Source: Cornus controversa
Taxonomy: Eukaryota > Streptophyta > Magnoliopsida > Cornales > Cornaceae
Direction of reading: 5' to 3'
Length of the DNA: 64,000 nucleotides
NCBI GenBank assembly: GCA_026545225.1
Contig: CM048849.1
Span: 54,630,836-54,694,835 of the forward strand
The notes beneath the pieces are model-generated. The model did not search any database, was not told where the DNA came from, and saw only the letters and a program-made list of their open reading frames with translations. The position numbers were made by a program, and so were the translations under genes. Shown piece by piece: positions 36,181 to 49,742 of this stretch (within the stretch, counting starts at the first letter, position 1; the number at the start of each line of letters is the position of its first letter).

Positions 36181-37685
36181 CTTGTCTCTATTTTGTCAAG
36201 TGCAGTAAATGCTTATTCCAATGCCATTTTGTCAAGTGCATTTGATACTTATGTGTTATCTTTTTATCATACAATATTCCACATTACCACTAACTTGCCT
36301 TAATTTTGGAAGTTCAATAACTTATGTGATGGTAGACAAAGTGCATTAAATGCTTTATATGAAAGGTTAGATACAAAAGAGGGTGGAATTAGCAAAAAAT
36401 TGTAATTAGCTAAAGTCATGAACCAAGTTAGGTGTATCGAGGGTGGAAATAATACAATATTAGTCTAAGAAAGTTATATATTAGCCAGATGAAAAAATTA
36501 CTTTTAACATCTATTAAATGAAAACCACATAGAGGGAGTAGAAGGACAATTATAAATGAATTAAATTAATGAGTCATTATCCATGTTATAAGATAACTAA
36601 TTTGGCTTTATGTTATGGAGCAAGGTTGTTAGAATCGAAATTCTATGTAGGATCGTTGAGGGGTCTATAAGATCAAAATCGTAGGATCAGATCGAAAATT
36701 ATAAGATTCTATAAAACTACTAGAAATATAACTCAAACTAACTTTCTAAATCAAAAATCTTCTACACATGCAAGGAATTAGACTAAACAACCAACACGAG
36801 ACATTCTAACAAAATCAATTAATAGATAGCAAGACTTGAAATCAATCAAGATTTCTTGAATTCCTCTATACAAAAGCATCGGCAACCTGAATCTCTCGGA
36901 AGAAATTAAATTAAAGCCTAAACAAATAGTGAAAGGAAACAAAGAGAGAAGTACAATTTCAAAGTCCAGATCCTCCTTTAGCAGTTCAGTTTACAAAACG
37001 AAATCTTCTCTACTTAAAATTGGTTCACAATATCACATATACCCCTGATTTTAGCCCATGTGATATTCTACTGTGTATAAAAAGTAAAAAATAAAAAAAA
37101 GGGATAAAAAGAAAAAGAAAGAATTGAATCAGAAATAACAATCTTACTCGCCATGGATACTCTTCACCATCCAGAAGCTATTGTCTTCCCTGCGATTTGC
37201 GAGGCGGATCTCCCCTGCCACCCCACCTGGACTACCTAAATGTCATCCTGAAAAGGGAAACAAATCCACAGTCGCATAAATCAAAAGGCATCAAGAGTGA
37301 AAATCATAATTTTTACTCAAATACCTTTGTTTCCAATGTACAGAATTTTCTTCTTTTTTTTTTTTTTTTGGGTAATTTTACAATTTTTTCAGCCTTCTCT
37401 TCATCAGTTTGAAACACAAGAAATTAATTAATGAAAACTGAAATATATGGTACCAGCAAACACTCAAGTGATTATATCACAAAGGGTAAGAAACACCATA
37501 AAATTGACAGACTACTAAGAAATATTAGGATCTAGATATAATCATCCATCATCTCTGCACCAGAATCCATATGTATGTGTGAGTCTGTATATAACAGAAA
37601 CAGAACAAAACCCTTGCCGAACTTCTAATCATAGCATTTACTCAATCAAACAGATATCATACACATGAAACTAGATGGAAAAGAC
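36181..37685. other. Intergenic, no complete gene
   Basis: AT-rich. 36610-36720 has a decayed 'gaatcgaaattc' / 'aggatcagatcgaaa' repeat like other hAT MITE cores. A coding-looking minus-strand stretch at 37148-37235 is listed separately. A poly(T) of 17 at 37353-37369 may be the tail of a retro-inserted sequence. Confidence 0.4.
37148..37235 (-). other. Candidate isolated internal exon
   Basis: On the minus strand, an acceptor-like tract (ccttttcaggatgacatttag, shortened) precedes 88 bases that read, in one phase, SPGGVAGEIRLANRREDNSF followed by WMVKSIHG, then a strong GTAAGA donor. A further acceptor (tacacag) at about 37065 would continue the frame for 16 codons to a stop. GC content is well above the flanks. 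No protein family is recognised and no upstream exon was found, so this may be a gene relic. Confidence 0.3.
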
Positions 37686-38331
37686 TAGGGGTACACACGG
37701 TACGGTTCCTCACGGTTCTTGGTCGAACCGAAACCGGAACCGGAACCGTTACCAACAGTTCCTGATTTTCGGAACCGGAACCGGAACCGTTAAGGATTGG
37801 AACCGTGAGGAACCAAACCGCGGTTCTCGGTTCGGTTCTGAACCGCGGTTCCTTAGATTTTTTTTTTTTTAATGAAGCTTGAAAATACAAAAAATATATA
37901 TATATATATTCATTAAATAAATGTGAGACCTACAATCTAAAAATAGCACCCTATATATATAATTATTATATTATATTATAAATATATATATACATTACAT
38001 ATAATAATTATATATAATGTATATATATTATATTATAATATAATTATTGTATGTAATGTATATATATATATTATATATAGTTATCATATTATATATATAT
38101 ATATACACATATTTAATATAAAACAGTTCCGGTTCCGGTTCGGTTCCAAGGAACCGTTACCTCCAACGGTTCTGGTTCTGGTACTGTTCTACTGGTCCTG
38201 GAACCAGAACCGGAACCGTTGGTAACGGTTCCTAATTTTAGGAACCGGAACCGGAACCGTAGTAACGGTTCGGTACGGTTCCGGTACGGTTCCCCTCGGT
38301 TCCTGTTCCGACGATTCTTTAAGCACCCCTA
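37686..38331. mobile_element. hAT-type MITE ('ggaaccggaaccg' family), 646 bp
   Basis: Ends TAGGGGTACACACGGT and the complement of GATTCTTTAAGCACCCCTA share the TAGGGGT terminus typical of this plant MITE group. GAAAAGAC / GAAAAGGT flank the element (6 of 8 match). Dense 'ggaaccg' direct and inverted repeats form both subterminal regions, and the core is an almost pure TA-rich palindrome-like stretch (37890-38110). Confidence 0.8.
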
Positions 38332-40695
38332 GAAAAGGTTACATATGCTTAGGGCTGCAACTCGGGCGGGTTGGATATACAACTTGGGCTTCACCCGATA
38401 TATGAAATGTTTAACCCTAACTCAACCTTCAACCCTAATTACTCAATCCAAGTCCAACTCATCCTTCAATTTTTAAACTTGGGTTTGTAACTCGGCTCAA
38501 AATTTCAGATTAAAAAATCGAGTTATTTGGGAGTTTATCCATATGACCAATCTCAGTTTGGGAAGTTCTATAACAATTCTACAAAGTGCCAATGTCACCT
38601 ACATATAACTATAACTTGATAACTAAAGAGAGTCACCCTGTAATCACATTATAATGGAACAAGGCAATTATGATAAAATCATAGTGATTCATACACTTCT
38701 TAACTTGTCCTACATTATTTTCCACTAAAACCTCAGAACTAACAGAGATCATTTTACAACATTCCCACGAATTTTGGGACTGTTACAAAAGAAATTTGAT
38801 TACAAATTTAGAGGTTTTGAAGAAGAAAATGGTGTGCACTAATAAAATTGCACATTGTCCACTAAAAAGTTCATTTAATAAATTTTTTAATGATCTTCAT
38901 CAAAAAATCTGGAGCAAAAGTCATCGCACATTGTCCACTGAAAGTTCTGATATACATTTCTAAGTTTATCTAAAAATTAAAAGTTACCTCACTGCAAAAG
39001 CAATAGCATTTGATAAAGGTCAAAAAAAGCAAAAAAAAAAAAGATTAAAAAAAAAAAAAAAAAGCAAATGAGTTTTCATGAAGCCTTTTCTTTCTGAAAT
39101 CAAATTCACTTGTATATGGGAATTTAAATATAAATCTCTTCAAAAGTAGCTATTATATATATAACCTCTCACACAAACACCTTCCTTGAACCTGTGATGG
39201 TCATAATTCATATCTTTCACCAGTTTCCAGAATTATATATAACCTCTCACACACACACCTTCCCTTTCCAGCAAGTATATATTCAGCCAATTTATCACTC
39301 TTGAAAAAAAGAATTACTTGGTAATAGAAAAGCAATAGCAACAGAAATGAAAGTTCACATCAATAAATAATGAAGAAAGAAGCCAAAAATATAATATCAA
39401 AAATATAATCTGATACAGTAGAAAGGCATTTCAAGACTACCGGCCCATCACATAATAACACATTACAAAAGGCATTCAGTTATCATACATAACTGGAAAA
39501 ATTCTGTAGAGACTCTATATACCACTGTTGCAAGCAACACTTGGCCTCATACCACATTTTTTTGGAACTTCAAAACCTGATTAAGATATGTTTAGTAGAT
39601 TTTATCAAAGCATATAGAAACAAAAGCAAGTACAATCAAAGAATGTTTCAATTTGTTGCATTACTACAATATACGAAACCCTTTCTTCTTCACAACGGGC
39701 AGGGATAGGATTTGAGTTCCCGCCATGTTGCCCTCCCTAATTATAACCCACTTTGATTAATTTGCAACAAGAAAATCACCCATTCGATTAATGGAAAAGC
39801 CTTAATATACTTTTGTTAGGATACGGGTCTAGCAATTAATATTTTACAAGTATGTTTTTTAATATATTTTCTTAGATTCATTCACATTCAATATATGTAA
39901 AGGGCAATTTTGTCATATTACTCTTTAACAAAGTCAAGTGACTATTTAATTGAGATGACAACTTGATGGAAGGGTGTAATCTTAAAAAATAATAAATAAA
40001 TAAAAGTAATAATAATAATAATAAAAAAATCGTGATAGTTAAGGGACATTCCTTGCACCTTGCACCTTTGATATTTTCTGCTCTAAACCCTATTTCTTAA
40101 TTCTAATGAAAATGCTATATAATACCAAAAGATACAACAACTTTAACTAATCATCAATTAGACTAATGGATTAGTTGGTACGATCTCTCTACCTCAAAAA
40201 AGAGGTTGGGAGTTTCAAATATTTTTTTTTTTTCTGAACTAGTGCACAAAACATCTCATTTGAACAGGATAATAGATGTTAACAAGTCTTACTCTTATTT
40301 TTTAGAAATACCGTTCCCAAGTCTTGAGAACGAGAATACTTACCATCACATTAATGTCCGACCTTTTGGTTGAGAGTTCTGTCAAATACATGTTGTGCAC
40401 GTGTGCATTTACTTTAAATTCTTTTAACTGCAAAAAAAAAATAAAAAAATTGTATTTCATAGCTAATTTTCAGCCTTCACATGTGCACATGATGATGTTG
40501 TGCCACAGAATAAAATCCTGTTTCATGTTTGATAGGCATTAAACGGATAACAATTGATGTATATGCAAGTGAATTATCGAAAATGTTCCTCAGATCAATA
40601 CTTTATATGGCATTTTGCTTGTTAAAAGAATGAATTTTTGAAAGAATGTAGGAAATGATTTTTGCAAACAAAATTCAAGAACAATAATAAAAAAA
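38332..40695. other. Intergenic with MITE fragment and SINE-like sequence
   Basis: 38345-38530 ('agggctgcaactcgggcgggtt' at its left, shortened) looks like another truncated hAT MITE. A duplication around 39150-39260 shares 'tatataacctctcacac'. At 40160-40230 'gattagttggtacgatctct' with a downstream 'aggttgggagttt' resembles the A and B boxes of a tRNA-derived SINE. No gene seen. Confidence 0.4.
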
Positions 40696-41343
40696 AGGGA
40701 TAATTACACTTACCTCCCTTCTAGTTTGGTTTTATAACACTTACCTCCCCTGTGTTTTGGAATATAGCACTTACCCCCCTCTAGTTTGCACATTGGTAAC
40801 AAATACCCCCTTTTGTCAATCAAACTAACGGTTATTGCTAATATCATCAAAATTTAATCTTAAAAGGACAATTATACCCTCAAAAATGTTGCAACTGAAG
40901 TTAGCGGGTCTCGATTTTAATGACAGCTCCGACATTGGGATAGTAGTAGCTAGTGGTTTGGCCGGAGCTGAGTCTTCTCAGCAATGGGATGGCATTGGGA
41001 TGGTAGTGGCTAGTGGTTTGGCTAGAGCTGGGTCTTCTCGGCAATGGTTTCAATGGTGATTGTTGATGGTGCAGGTGGTGGGTGGTGACTTTTCTGGAGG
41101 TGATGTTGCTATGGTTGAAGGTCCGAAGTGGGTCTGCTCAAAATGGTGGCTCATAGTGGGGTATAATTGTCCTTTTAAGATTAAATTTTGATGATATTAG
41201 CAATAACCGTTAGTTTGATTGACAAAAAGAGGGTATTTGTTACCAATGTGCAAACTAGAGGGGGGTAAGTGTTATATTCCAAAACACAAGGGAGGTAAGT
41301 GTTATAAAACCAAACTAGAAGGGAGGTAAGTGTAATTATCCCT
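40696..41343. mobile_element. Long-TIR foldback element, 648 bp
   Basis: Terminal inverted repeats of about 180 bp are nearly perfect: AGGGATAATTACACTTACC at the left equals the complement of the right end, and the match continues through 'gtttgcacattggtaac' and 'caatcaaactaacggtta' to 'aaaggacaattatacc'. The A-rich flanks on both sides are compatible with a 7-9 bp duplication. The interior is GC-richer, with a ~60-bp imperfect tandem duplication ('ggtagtggctagtggtttgg'). A second copy starts at 63569. Long TIRs suggest a Mutator-like non-autonomous element. Confidence 0.88.
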
Positions 41344-42677
41344 AAAAAAAAAAGAAGCTTTATTAGCGGAATTTACCACCTTCACCGAAAGGTTCATTAT
41401 AGTATGCGCTTATATATATACTAGTAAAAAGTTGCACGTCATAAAAAATCAAATTGACGATGTTGCCACTTATTTTCACGAGGATGATAATAATGAATGA
41501 TGATAGATAGTGATAATCAAGATCATAATCAAATATTTACCTCTTGATGTAATTAGAGCATGCATAGCAAAGTGTCTTTTCTTTGTCATTGATCATACAC
41601 AGTGTGGTTGTGCCTACATGTGGTGTCTACGGTATACCGAAGGAGTCTGTACATACGGAGTATTATTTTTGATTGTCTAACTTCTTGATGATGGATTGAT
41701 GGTCTTTTTTTGGTCTCAAAAATTTTGAAATGATGTTACTTATGTACCCCTAATATTTTAACCTAAAAAATAACAAAAATATATTCCTAGGTGAAATGAC
41801 CAAATTATCCACTTTATTCCTCTTTCATTCGCTCTCTCATCTGATTTATCTCTTTTCTCTCTCTCCGATCCCCTCTCTACTTTTCACTTCCTTCCTTCTC
41901 TCGCCGCCACCAACTGCCCAAGCCAAGCAAATACCGTCATCTCCAAACTCCAGCCATGGCTGCCGCTAAACCACCACCATGGTAGCCACGGCCAGCCATT
42001 TTGCCATGGCTGCATCATCCTCTTCATCAATCCACTATCCCCACGGTTAGAAAACCCACTTCAGTCCAGAAGCTCTAATCATGGAACCTAACCATCTCAA
42101 AAACGTGACCACTGCCGGAACCGCCATGTGAAGACCCACCATGGCTGCCACCACCTCAAACCACCATCTCCGGGCACAAACCAGGCGTGAACCCAGCCGA
42201 GCTCTACAATTCAAAGACGGCACCACCATCTTCCTAACCACAAACTCATCCTCGACACCACCTTGGTCAACTGAAACCATCTCCATTTCAGGCCAACCTA
42301 CAAGCCACCATTAAAGACCAATGGACACCAGCCAAGCTCCAACTAAAAAGCAACCATCATCTCCCATTGGTTATCAACTACCATGAAGAAGATCATCATT
42401 CATCATACCACCACTGTGAGCAAACCGCCACCACCTCTTCCACAAAGACCCACCATGGGAGAACCCATGGTTGGGCTGAAGCACCACCACAACACCCAAA
42501 CCATGACCACCATGGGTAGCCCACCAGCTCCACCCGAAGCTCACCAAGACCACCTACTGCGTCGCCCCAAACAACCCATCAGCCTCACACCGCCGAAACA
42601 GAGATACCAGAATAGCACATTGCCCAGCCAAAGGCAGGGGAAGAAAGAACAACGCAGATACATGTATTACAGAACAC

Positions 42678-42726
<49 letters not shown>

Positions 42727-42952
42727 CAATTGATATTTGTTACCTTCGTACACTGCCCTAACATCGAACCCAATCGAACCCACAACAAACCTAACATCCA
42801 TATGAATATGTTTCCTCAAATGTTAGAGAATGGGAGATTTTTTTTGTGTTTGAGTACTCACATAGGCACACACATATATATATATATATGTAGAGAGAGA
42901 GAGAGAGTTGGAATTGAGTAGTTGAAGTATACACACCTATGTATATAGGTAT
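41344..42952. other. Repetitive-looking spacer with CCACCATGG-rich block
   Basis: 41870-42650 is unusually C-rich on the plus strand, with 'ccaccaccatgg' and 'ccatggctgcc' recurring. This gives long but low-complexity frames on both strands, not recognisable proteins. It resembles the interior of the long-TIR family. A (TA)n microsatellite spans about 42678-42721 and another (TA)n(GA)n lies at 42872-42906. Confidence 0.4.
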
Positions 42953-43234
42953 GGATAATACTTCCCTACTCACCAGTGTGTAGGTGAGCCCTCCTGACCA
43001 CTGATGTGACCCAATAAAAATTAAACACGTCAGTTTTAAAGTGTAATAAATAAGTATAATAAATGAGATCAATCTCATTTATTATACTTATTTATTACAT
43101 TTTAAACCTCATTTATTATACTTATTTATTGCATTTTAAATTTAATTTTGTAATTAAAAGTGATGTGTTGATTTTTTAATGGGCACACATCAGGAGGGTC
43201 TACTTACACACCGGTGAGTAGGTAAGTATTGTCC
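42953..43234. mobile_element. MITE of about 282 bp
   Basis: Left end GGATAATACTTCCCTACTC and the complement of the right end (GAGTAGGTAAGTATTGTCC) match at 17 of 19 positions. The inverted similarity continues through 'accagtgtgtaggtgagccc' and 'ccctcctga'. The interior holds two nearly identical 'tttattatacttatttatt' blocks. Flanks are too AT-rich to define the target duplication. Confidence 0.78.
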
Positions 43235-43289
43235 TATATATATACATATCTATGTCTACGATTCCCCTAACAGATTTAATTTATGAGTT

Positions 43290-44317
43290 GGGGGAGTACT
43301 AGCGGCAGTTGCTCAAGCTAGTGTCTTTGCACAGTGACTTCATTGATGGGTGGAAATCAATTCCAAAAATTAAATGCTTTCCTGGGGGAGTTTTAGCGGC
43401 AGTTGCTCAAGCTAGTGTCTTTGCACAGTGACTTCATTGATGGGTGGAAATCAATTCCAAAAATTAAATGCTTTCCTGCAATAAATATCCTACTTTTTCA
43501 TCAATCAATATACCCTTCCAATTCTAAAGTATTTACACTGGTGACATCAACAAATAAATAAAATTATAAAAGTAATACAGTATTTTTATTAATACATTTT
43601 TTATATTGTCCTACTTTTAAATATTTTTAATAATCTATATACTTATTATAATCATTTCCTATATAATTTTTAAAATTTTGTAATTATAGAATAAGTATAT
43701 AGATTATTAAAAATATTAATAAGAATAAAATTATAAACATAAAGTATATAGATTAATTGAATAAGTATATAGATTATTAAAAATATTAATAAAAATAAAA
43801 TTATAAACACAGTATATAGATGAATTGAATAAGTATATAGATTATTATTAAAAATATTAATAAAAATAAAATTAAACATAAAGTATATAGATGAATTGAA
43901 TAAGTATATAGATTAATTGAATAAGTATATAATTGAATAAGTATTTTAACAAAAAAAAATATTAATAAAAATATTTTAATACTTTAAAAATATGTTCTTT
44001 AATTCAATTAACCATAATTACAAAATTTTAAAAATTATATAGGAAATGATTATAATAAGTATATAGATTTTTAAAAATAAAATATTTAAAAGTAGGACAA
44101 TATTAATAAAAATATTTTAATACTTTATGTTTATAATTTTATTTGTTTGTTGATGGCACCAGTGTAAATACTTTAGAACTGTAAGGGTATATTGATTGAT
44201 GAAAAAGTAGGACATTTATTGCAAGAAAACATTTAATTTTTGGGATTGATTTTCACCAAATCAGTGGAGCGACTGTGCAAGGACACTCGATTGAGCGATT
44301 GCCGCTAGCACTCCTCT
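43290..44317. mobile_element. Mutator-like foldback element, 1.03 kb, with duplicated left end
   Basis: 9-bp flanks TTATGAGTT (43281-43289) and TTATGGGTT (44318-44326) match at 8 of 9. The ends GGGGGAGTACTAGCGGC and complement of GCCGCTAGCACTCCTCT are inverted, and the arms extend about 200 bp ('caatcaatatacccttcc', 'gtatttacactggtg'). The left terminal 94 bp are tandemly duplicated (43290-43383, 43384-43477). The centre has four AT-rich copies of an 'aataagtatatagatta'-based repeat (43690-43930). No coding capacity. Confidence 0.85.
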
Positions 44318-44326
44318 TTATGGGTT

Positions 44327-45030
44327 TTGTGTGAATTAATATTTTATTTTGGTAATTTAATGATATTTTAAGGGTAATAACATCAATTTGGGTTAAGGGT
44401 ATTTTGGTCACATCATATAATTTTTAGGATGGAAGTAACCATTTTTTTTTTGACAGAGGGTGTATTTGTCAAACATTCGCAAACCTCCTAAGAATACAGT
44501 GTAAGAAATTCAAAAGGTTTTACCCGAATGTTATTGGGCCAAATATCTGGGAAGTCATCTATTTAACCCTTAAAATAAAAAAAACCATGTAAAAGAGACT
44601 TCTCCAGCATTAGTTGAACACAACAATCAATATCTTTTATGTTTTGCAACACATATCCATATTTCATGAACAAGGTAATTGAATCAAAAGCAAATCATCT
44701 CTAAATCACGGTTGCAAAAGGATTTTTGTGTGCAATTCTTGCGTGTGATGGAAAGGTTATGATCAGTGACGAAATTTACCGAAGAAAAAAAAATGACCGA
44801 TGATGCACGGGTATGGAAGATAGTTAGAAATTGTTATTTGTATGCAATGCAATTAAAACTGGAGATAACATGACTTAAGGAGCTACACTGATAAGAGAGG
44901 AATGTTATGAAAACTAGGCCTCATTCAATAACACAAACATTTTTTTGTTTTTCTGTTTTTATTTCCTAAAAAGGCAAAAAAAATAAAAACAACTAATTGA
45001 AACATTTTTTATTTTTCTTTTTCTATCCGG

Positions 45031-45071
<41 letters not shown>

Positions 45072-46197
45072 AAATGTTTATGTTCTTTATAATAAAATAT
45101 ATTTCTCATTTTTGTGAAAGGAGAAGGAAACAAAAAAAAAGATATTTATTCTGTTTTTTTACTGTAGCTGAGAAATATTCTCTCCACTGTAGCGGGATCC
45201 ACTTAATTAAATAATATATAATATTAAACATAACTTTCATTATTCATGATTTTTTGCACAATTATTTTCTTATTTAGATATTGTAATTTTTTTCTTGTCT
45301 ACTTAGTTAAATAATATATAATAAATTAATATGATAATATATAACATGCATAAATTATCCATATTAAAATAAAAAACACTTTGAAAATGCTCATACTTTC
45401 ATCTTCTTTTTTTTAAAAATCACTTATAAATAATAACTCTTTATGATATACATGTTATGTATATTATTATCTTTTAACTAGTATCATATTTCTTAATTTA
45501 ATTTAATTTTCACATATATATGATATCATACTTATAAAAGACCGGTTATACTTAAAAGTTCTTTTGTATTGTCTAATAGTTACAGGTTCAAATATAAAAA
45601 AAATTATATATATATATGTTATTAAACACACTTTTCTATTCTTAAAAATATGAAAACCATCACATTTTTTAAAATTTAGACATTAGCAATATTTTTTCCC
45701 TCTTCAAATTTCATATTCAAATCAATAAAGTATACACGGATGAGAGATGGAAAAAGCTATGATAAGTGAACCATCTTGCTGTTTAAAATATAGATATTAG
45801 TAATATTTTTTCCTCCATATTAAATACTCTCTTCAAATTCCATATTTCGATTAAAAAAATTGAAATAAAGTGGCTTTTATATATTTGTATGTGTTTATAA
45901 AATTGGAGTTTAAAAATTTTGAAAAATGTATAGACAAAATACCATATTAAATACTGTCTTCAAATTCTATATTTTGACTAAAAAAAAGATAAATAAAGAG
46001 AGAATAAGATTTTATAAATTTGCATGTAGAAAAAATACCATATGAAATACTCTCTTCAAATTTCATACCGTGATTACAAAAAAATGAAATAGACACATAA
46101 TAAGGTTTTATATATTTGTATGTATATATAAAATTGGGGTTTAGAAAACGTGGAAAATATATAGAAAAATTTAAAAATACTCACACTTTTATAAGTA

Positions 46198-46233
<36 letters not shown>

Positions 46234-46270
46234 TATAGATATAAATATAGATATAGATAGATTTATTTAT
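44327..46270. other. Intergenic, AT-rich
   Basis: No gene seen. (TA)n at 45038-45068 and 46201-46232. From 45690 to 46160 a loosely repeated segment recurs three times ('aaatactctcttcaaattc' variants), each about 120 bp apart. Confidence 0.5.
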
Positions 46271-47374
46271 GGGAGTTGATATTGGCACTCCACCAATATC
46301 CTCTGGCACTCCACTTTCTACTTTTTTGTAAAGTATAATTACAAAGGTGTCCCTCTACTATACAATATTTGATTTTTATATTTTTAATACGCTAATTGCC
46401 CTTATTTGATAATGTTAGAATTCTTAACTCCAAATTACAATTTCTCTCTCACGTTCTTTTTTGGTGTGAAAATACTTCTTCGTTGATTTTAAAAATATTA
46501 TTTTTTCATGTTGAATCAATTTATTAATATTTATTTTAGAAGATTCGGATAATAAAAGTTACATGATTAGATAAGTTGGGAAGAAGTTGTTAATAATAGA
46601 TTACCTAGAGAAATATTAAAAATGTATTTGAGTTGGAAACAAACATTTTATCAATGAATAAAACCTATTTGAAGAAAAATTAATTATATGTAAAATCAAA
46701 AGAAAGTTTAATTTCACTTGAATAAAAATTATGATATATAGTTCTTTAAGAAAACTAAGGAAATCTTTTTTATTTTAATAGAGAACTTTTAGAAATTGAA
46801 AGATGAAAAGAGAAAAACAAGACTCTATGAAATATTTTTTCAATTGTAGTTGCTTTAATTTAACTAAGGAGCCTTTGCACCAAAATTTCAAAAGATAAAA
46901 ATAAAAAAATTAATATCATATTTTTCTTCGTTTGCTTTTTATTTTCTCCTCCTTCCTTTATATTTTGTTTGTTCACAAATTGATGGTATGTTTCAAAATT
47001 TTGATTTATGTTATTTTATAAATAAGACACATAGAAAATAAATTACACGTTTGGTGAGTAAAAATATAATATTTCAAATTTTGGATAGGGACACGAACAA
47101 TAAGTTTCAATTGAAGAATGTCTAAACTATAGTATTTGGGTGGTAATAAATGGATTGTTATATTGTAAACCTAAAGTAAAAAAGTTGAAAAAACTTTTTT
47201 TTAAGAAAAATAAAATAAAATTAAAATTGAGTCTTGAATAAGAAGGGCAATTAGGGTACTAAAAATATAAGAATCTAAAATAGTATAACATATGACCACT
47301 TTTGTAATTTTACTTTACAAAAATATAAGAGTGGAGTGCCAGAGGATATTGGTGGAGTGCCAATATCAGCTCCC
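46271..47374. mobile_element. TIR element of 1.10 kb (Mutator- or hAT-like)
   Basis: Flanked by the exact 8-bp duplication TTATTTAT (46263-46270 and 47375-47382). TIRs of about 75 bp: GGGAGTTGATATTGGCACTC at the left matches the complement of GAGTGCCAATATCAGCTCCC at the right with one mismatch, and the match continues through 'caatatcctctggcactccac' (shortened) and 'tttgtaaagta'. The AT-rich interior has no recognisable transposase. Confidence 0.88.
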
Positions 47375-47382
47375 TTATTTAT

Positions 47383-47841
47383 TATCATAATATTGATATA
47401 GATAGATAAGCACATACAGCTATGTATGGACTCTGTGGAAGGGTATATATTCATTTGATTCGAAATCTAATTAACTTCACCACTTTAGTCTGTGACTTTG
47501 TGTCTGTCCAAGTACTTAGCTTGTCAGCATTACACGCATACTTATTATAAGCTCCTTCACCTTCATATATCTCTTAAAAGAGGAAAAAGTTAGATAAAGA
47601 AAAAGAAATGAACAAAAAGAAGATAATTTCCTTTGAAGAAACGTCCGATTCTTCAAATACTCTGGCATTTATAAGACTCATTATTGTACGTCCTTCTCAT
47701 TCTAAGAGAGAAAGAAGGTGATACATATAGAGTCACAAACACACACACACATCTATATATGTAGTGAGTGTTTTACTTGTCTGTCTCTGAAGTGGAAGTG
47801 TCAATTTTAAGATTTCTGCACAAGGGTTAGAATCGTTCACC
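47383..47841 (+). promoter_or_regulatory. Promoter and 5' UTR region of the X8 protein gene
   Basis: TTTATAAG at about 47669-47676 is a good TATA box 166 bases before the start codon, and the intervening leader is CT/GA-rich. The TIR element ends only about 300 bases upstream of this box. Confidence 0.5.
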
Positions 47842-49711
47842 ATGAGAAAGAAGTTGTGGATTTTGCAGAGTCTAATAATGATGGAATGTTATCTGGGTAT
47901 GATTCTATCTCTTCTTTCTAACTTACCCTTTTCTGTGTTTATTGTTCCTCCTCCTTTGTTCATAGATTCATAGTCTTATTTTCTCATATATAATATATAT
48001 TGATGGATTTGTAATGTTTCTTTATTGTTGTTCTTTCCTTTATATATGTTAATACTCCTAATATCTTTTTTCATTGTCCTTTCAACATACACATACATGT
48101 ATGTTATTTTTGTTTGGTTTAATAGAAATTTGGATGAACATGCTCATTCAACTCAACTTATGCTCTGCCCTCATGTTTTTTCCTTGTTTTAAGATTATAT
48201 ATTTTGATTTTTAGGCTTGTATTGCGTGTCAACCTGTTTTTCTTAGCCAACAAATGGAGTATAGATCTTGCACTTTGCGTGTGCTTGTGAATTTTTTTAG
48301 AAAAAATAATATATATTACATATACAAGGATGGCATTGTTACTGGTGAAGATTAGCTAGTCTAGTGACAATAAGTAGAGAGTACTAGAAAATTGAAGCAC
48401 TCTGTTTTTCTTAGTTGGGGATCTTCATTGTGAAGAGACAGTCCTATCCTATTTAGCCTAGTACCATTGACAGTAAATTTGACTTTTTCACTCTCATACT
48501 TCGTAATAATCCATGTTCTAACCCAGATTATTTATTAATTTATCTTCAAGAGAAGACTCGCCCACATTGCTCTGCAAAGACTTGAACCCTCAATCTTATA
48601 CTTTACGAGGTTATTTTATGTAGAGTCAATGTAGGCATAACGGGGTAAATTTTGACATATTGATCAAAATTGGTGTCATTGTAACATAACCTCCACCTTG
48701 ACATATAGAGGAGACTCAATGCACTTAGTTTTTGTCATTGTAACATAACCCCAATTTTGCAAAATTATTGAACTTCATATATCAATGTGTAAAAAATCAT
48801 TGTATTGTTTACTAATGAATGTTTTCACTGCCCTTACCATTTTGTTTGACCGAAATATTCAGCTTTTACAGCAGCCGCAATGGTGCAAGAGAAGGCCGAC
48901 GCAGCCATTCCGATCACAACATTATCACCTCCAGAAGGTAACACAACATTCCTTGATGGCACAAATTGGTGTGTGGCCCTTCCGGGTGTCGCCCAGGTTG
49001 ATTTGCAGAATGCATTGGACTGGGCCTGTGGACTTGGTATGGCGGATTGCGGTCCTATTCGATCCGGTGGCCGGTGCTTTGATCCCGACACCCTTCTGTC
49101 CCATGCCTCTTATGCCTTCAACAACTATTACCAACAGAATGGGAATTCTGAAATTGCTTGCAATTTTGGTGGAACTGCAACTTTAACTAAAAATAACCCT
49201 AGTAAGTATCAACTGTAGCAAATTTTACCATCCAATTTTTTGCTTTTGTCTTAATGTCTCTAGGATCATTTTAATGTCCATTACAGGTTTTATCTTCCTA
49301 TAAGTTGCTCCCAAACACCTCCAAAAGTGTCACCTTTAGATACCAGAATAAGTGTAATAGGCCTAGAGAATTATCTCCGTTATTTGATTAGTCAAGGAGG
49401 GTGAGCCTTGGTGTAATGGTAACAGCTGGACGGAGATAATGTTGTGTACATCAGACCCTCCCAGCAATGGCAGAAGTTTTGTGGACTGGGCTAGCTCTTC
49501 TTTATTTGATTAGCCGAGTCTGTCCCTTCCTATACTCTGGATTGGAACTTAGTCGACTGAGCTAGCTACAATTTATATAATGATTTGGTATTTTGTCATA
49601 TTGGGTGTTGAGCTTTTGATAGAGAATTAGTCTTCTAATCAAATTCATTATTTCCCGTTACAGGTTATGACAAATGTGTGTATGCTGCTCCTGGGTATGT
49701 TGATCATGTCC

Positions 49712-49742
<31 letters not shown>

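Noticed and set aside
42383..42733. 116-codon Pro/His/Thr-rich frame
   Set aside because: Low-complexity CCACCATGG repeat sequence running into a TA microsatellite; frames are open on both strands for compositional reasons.
48785..49186. 133-codon plus-strand frame over X8 exon 2
   Set aside because: Different frame from the X8 domain, which is clear and spliced correctly; this one has no domain.
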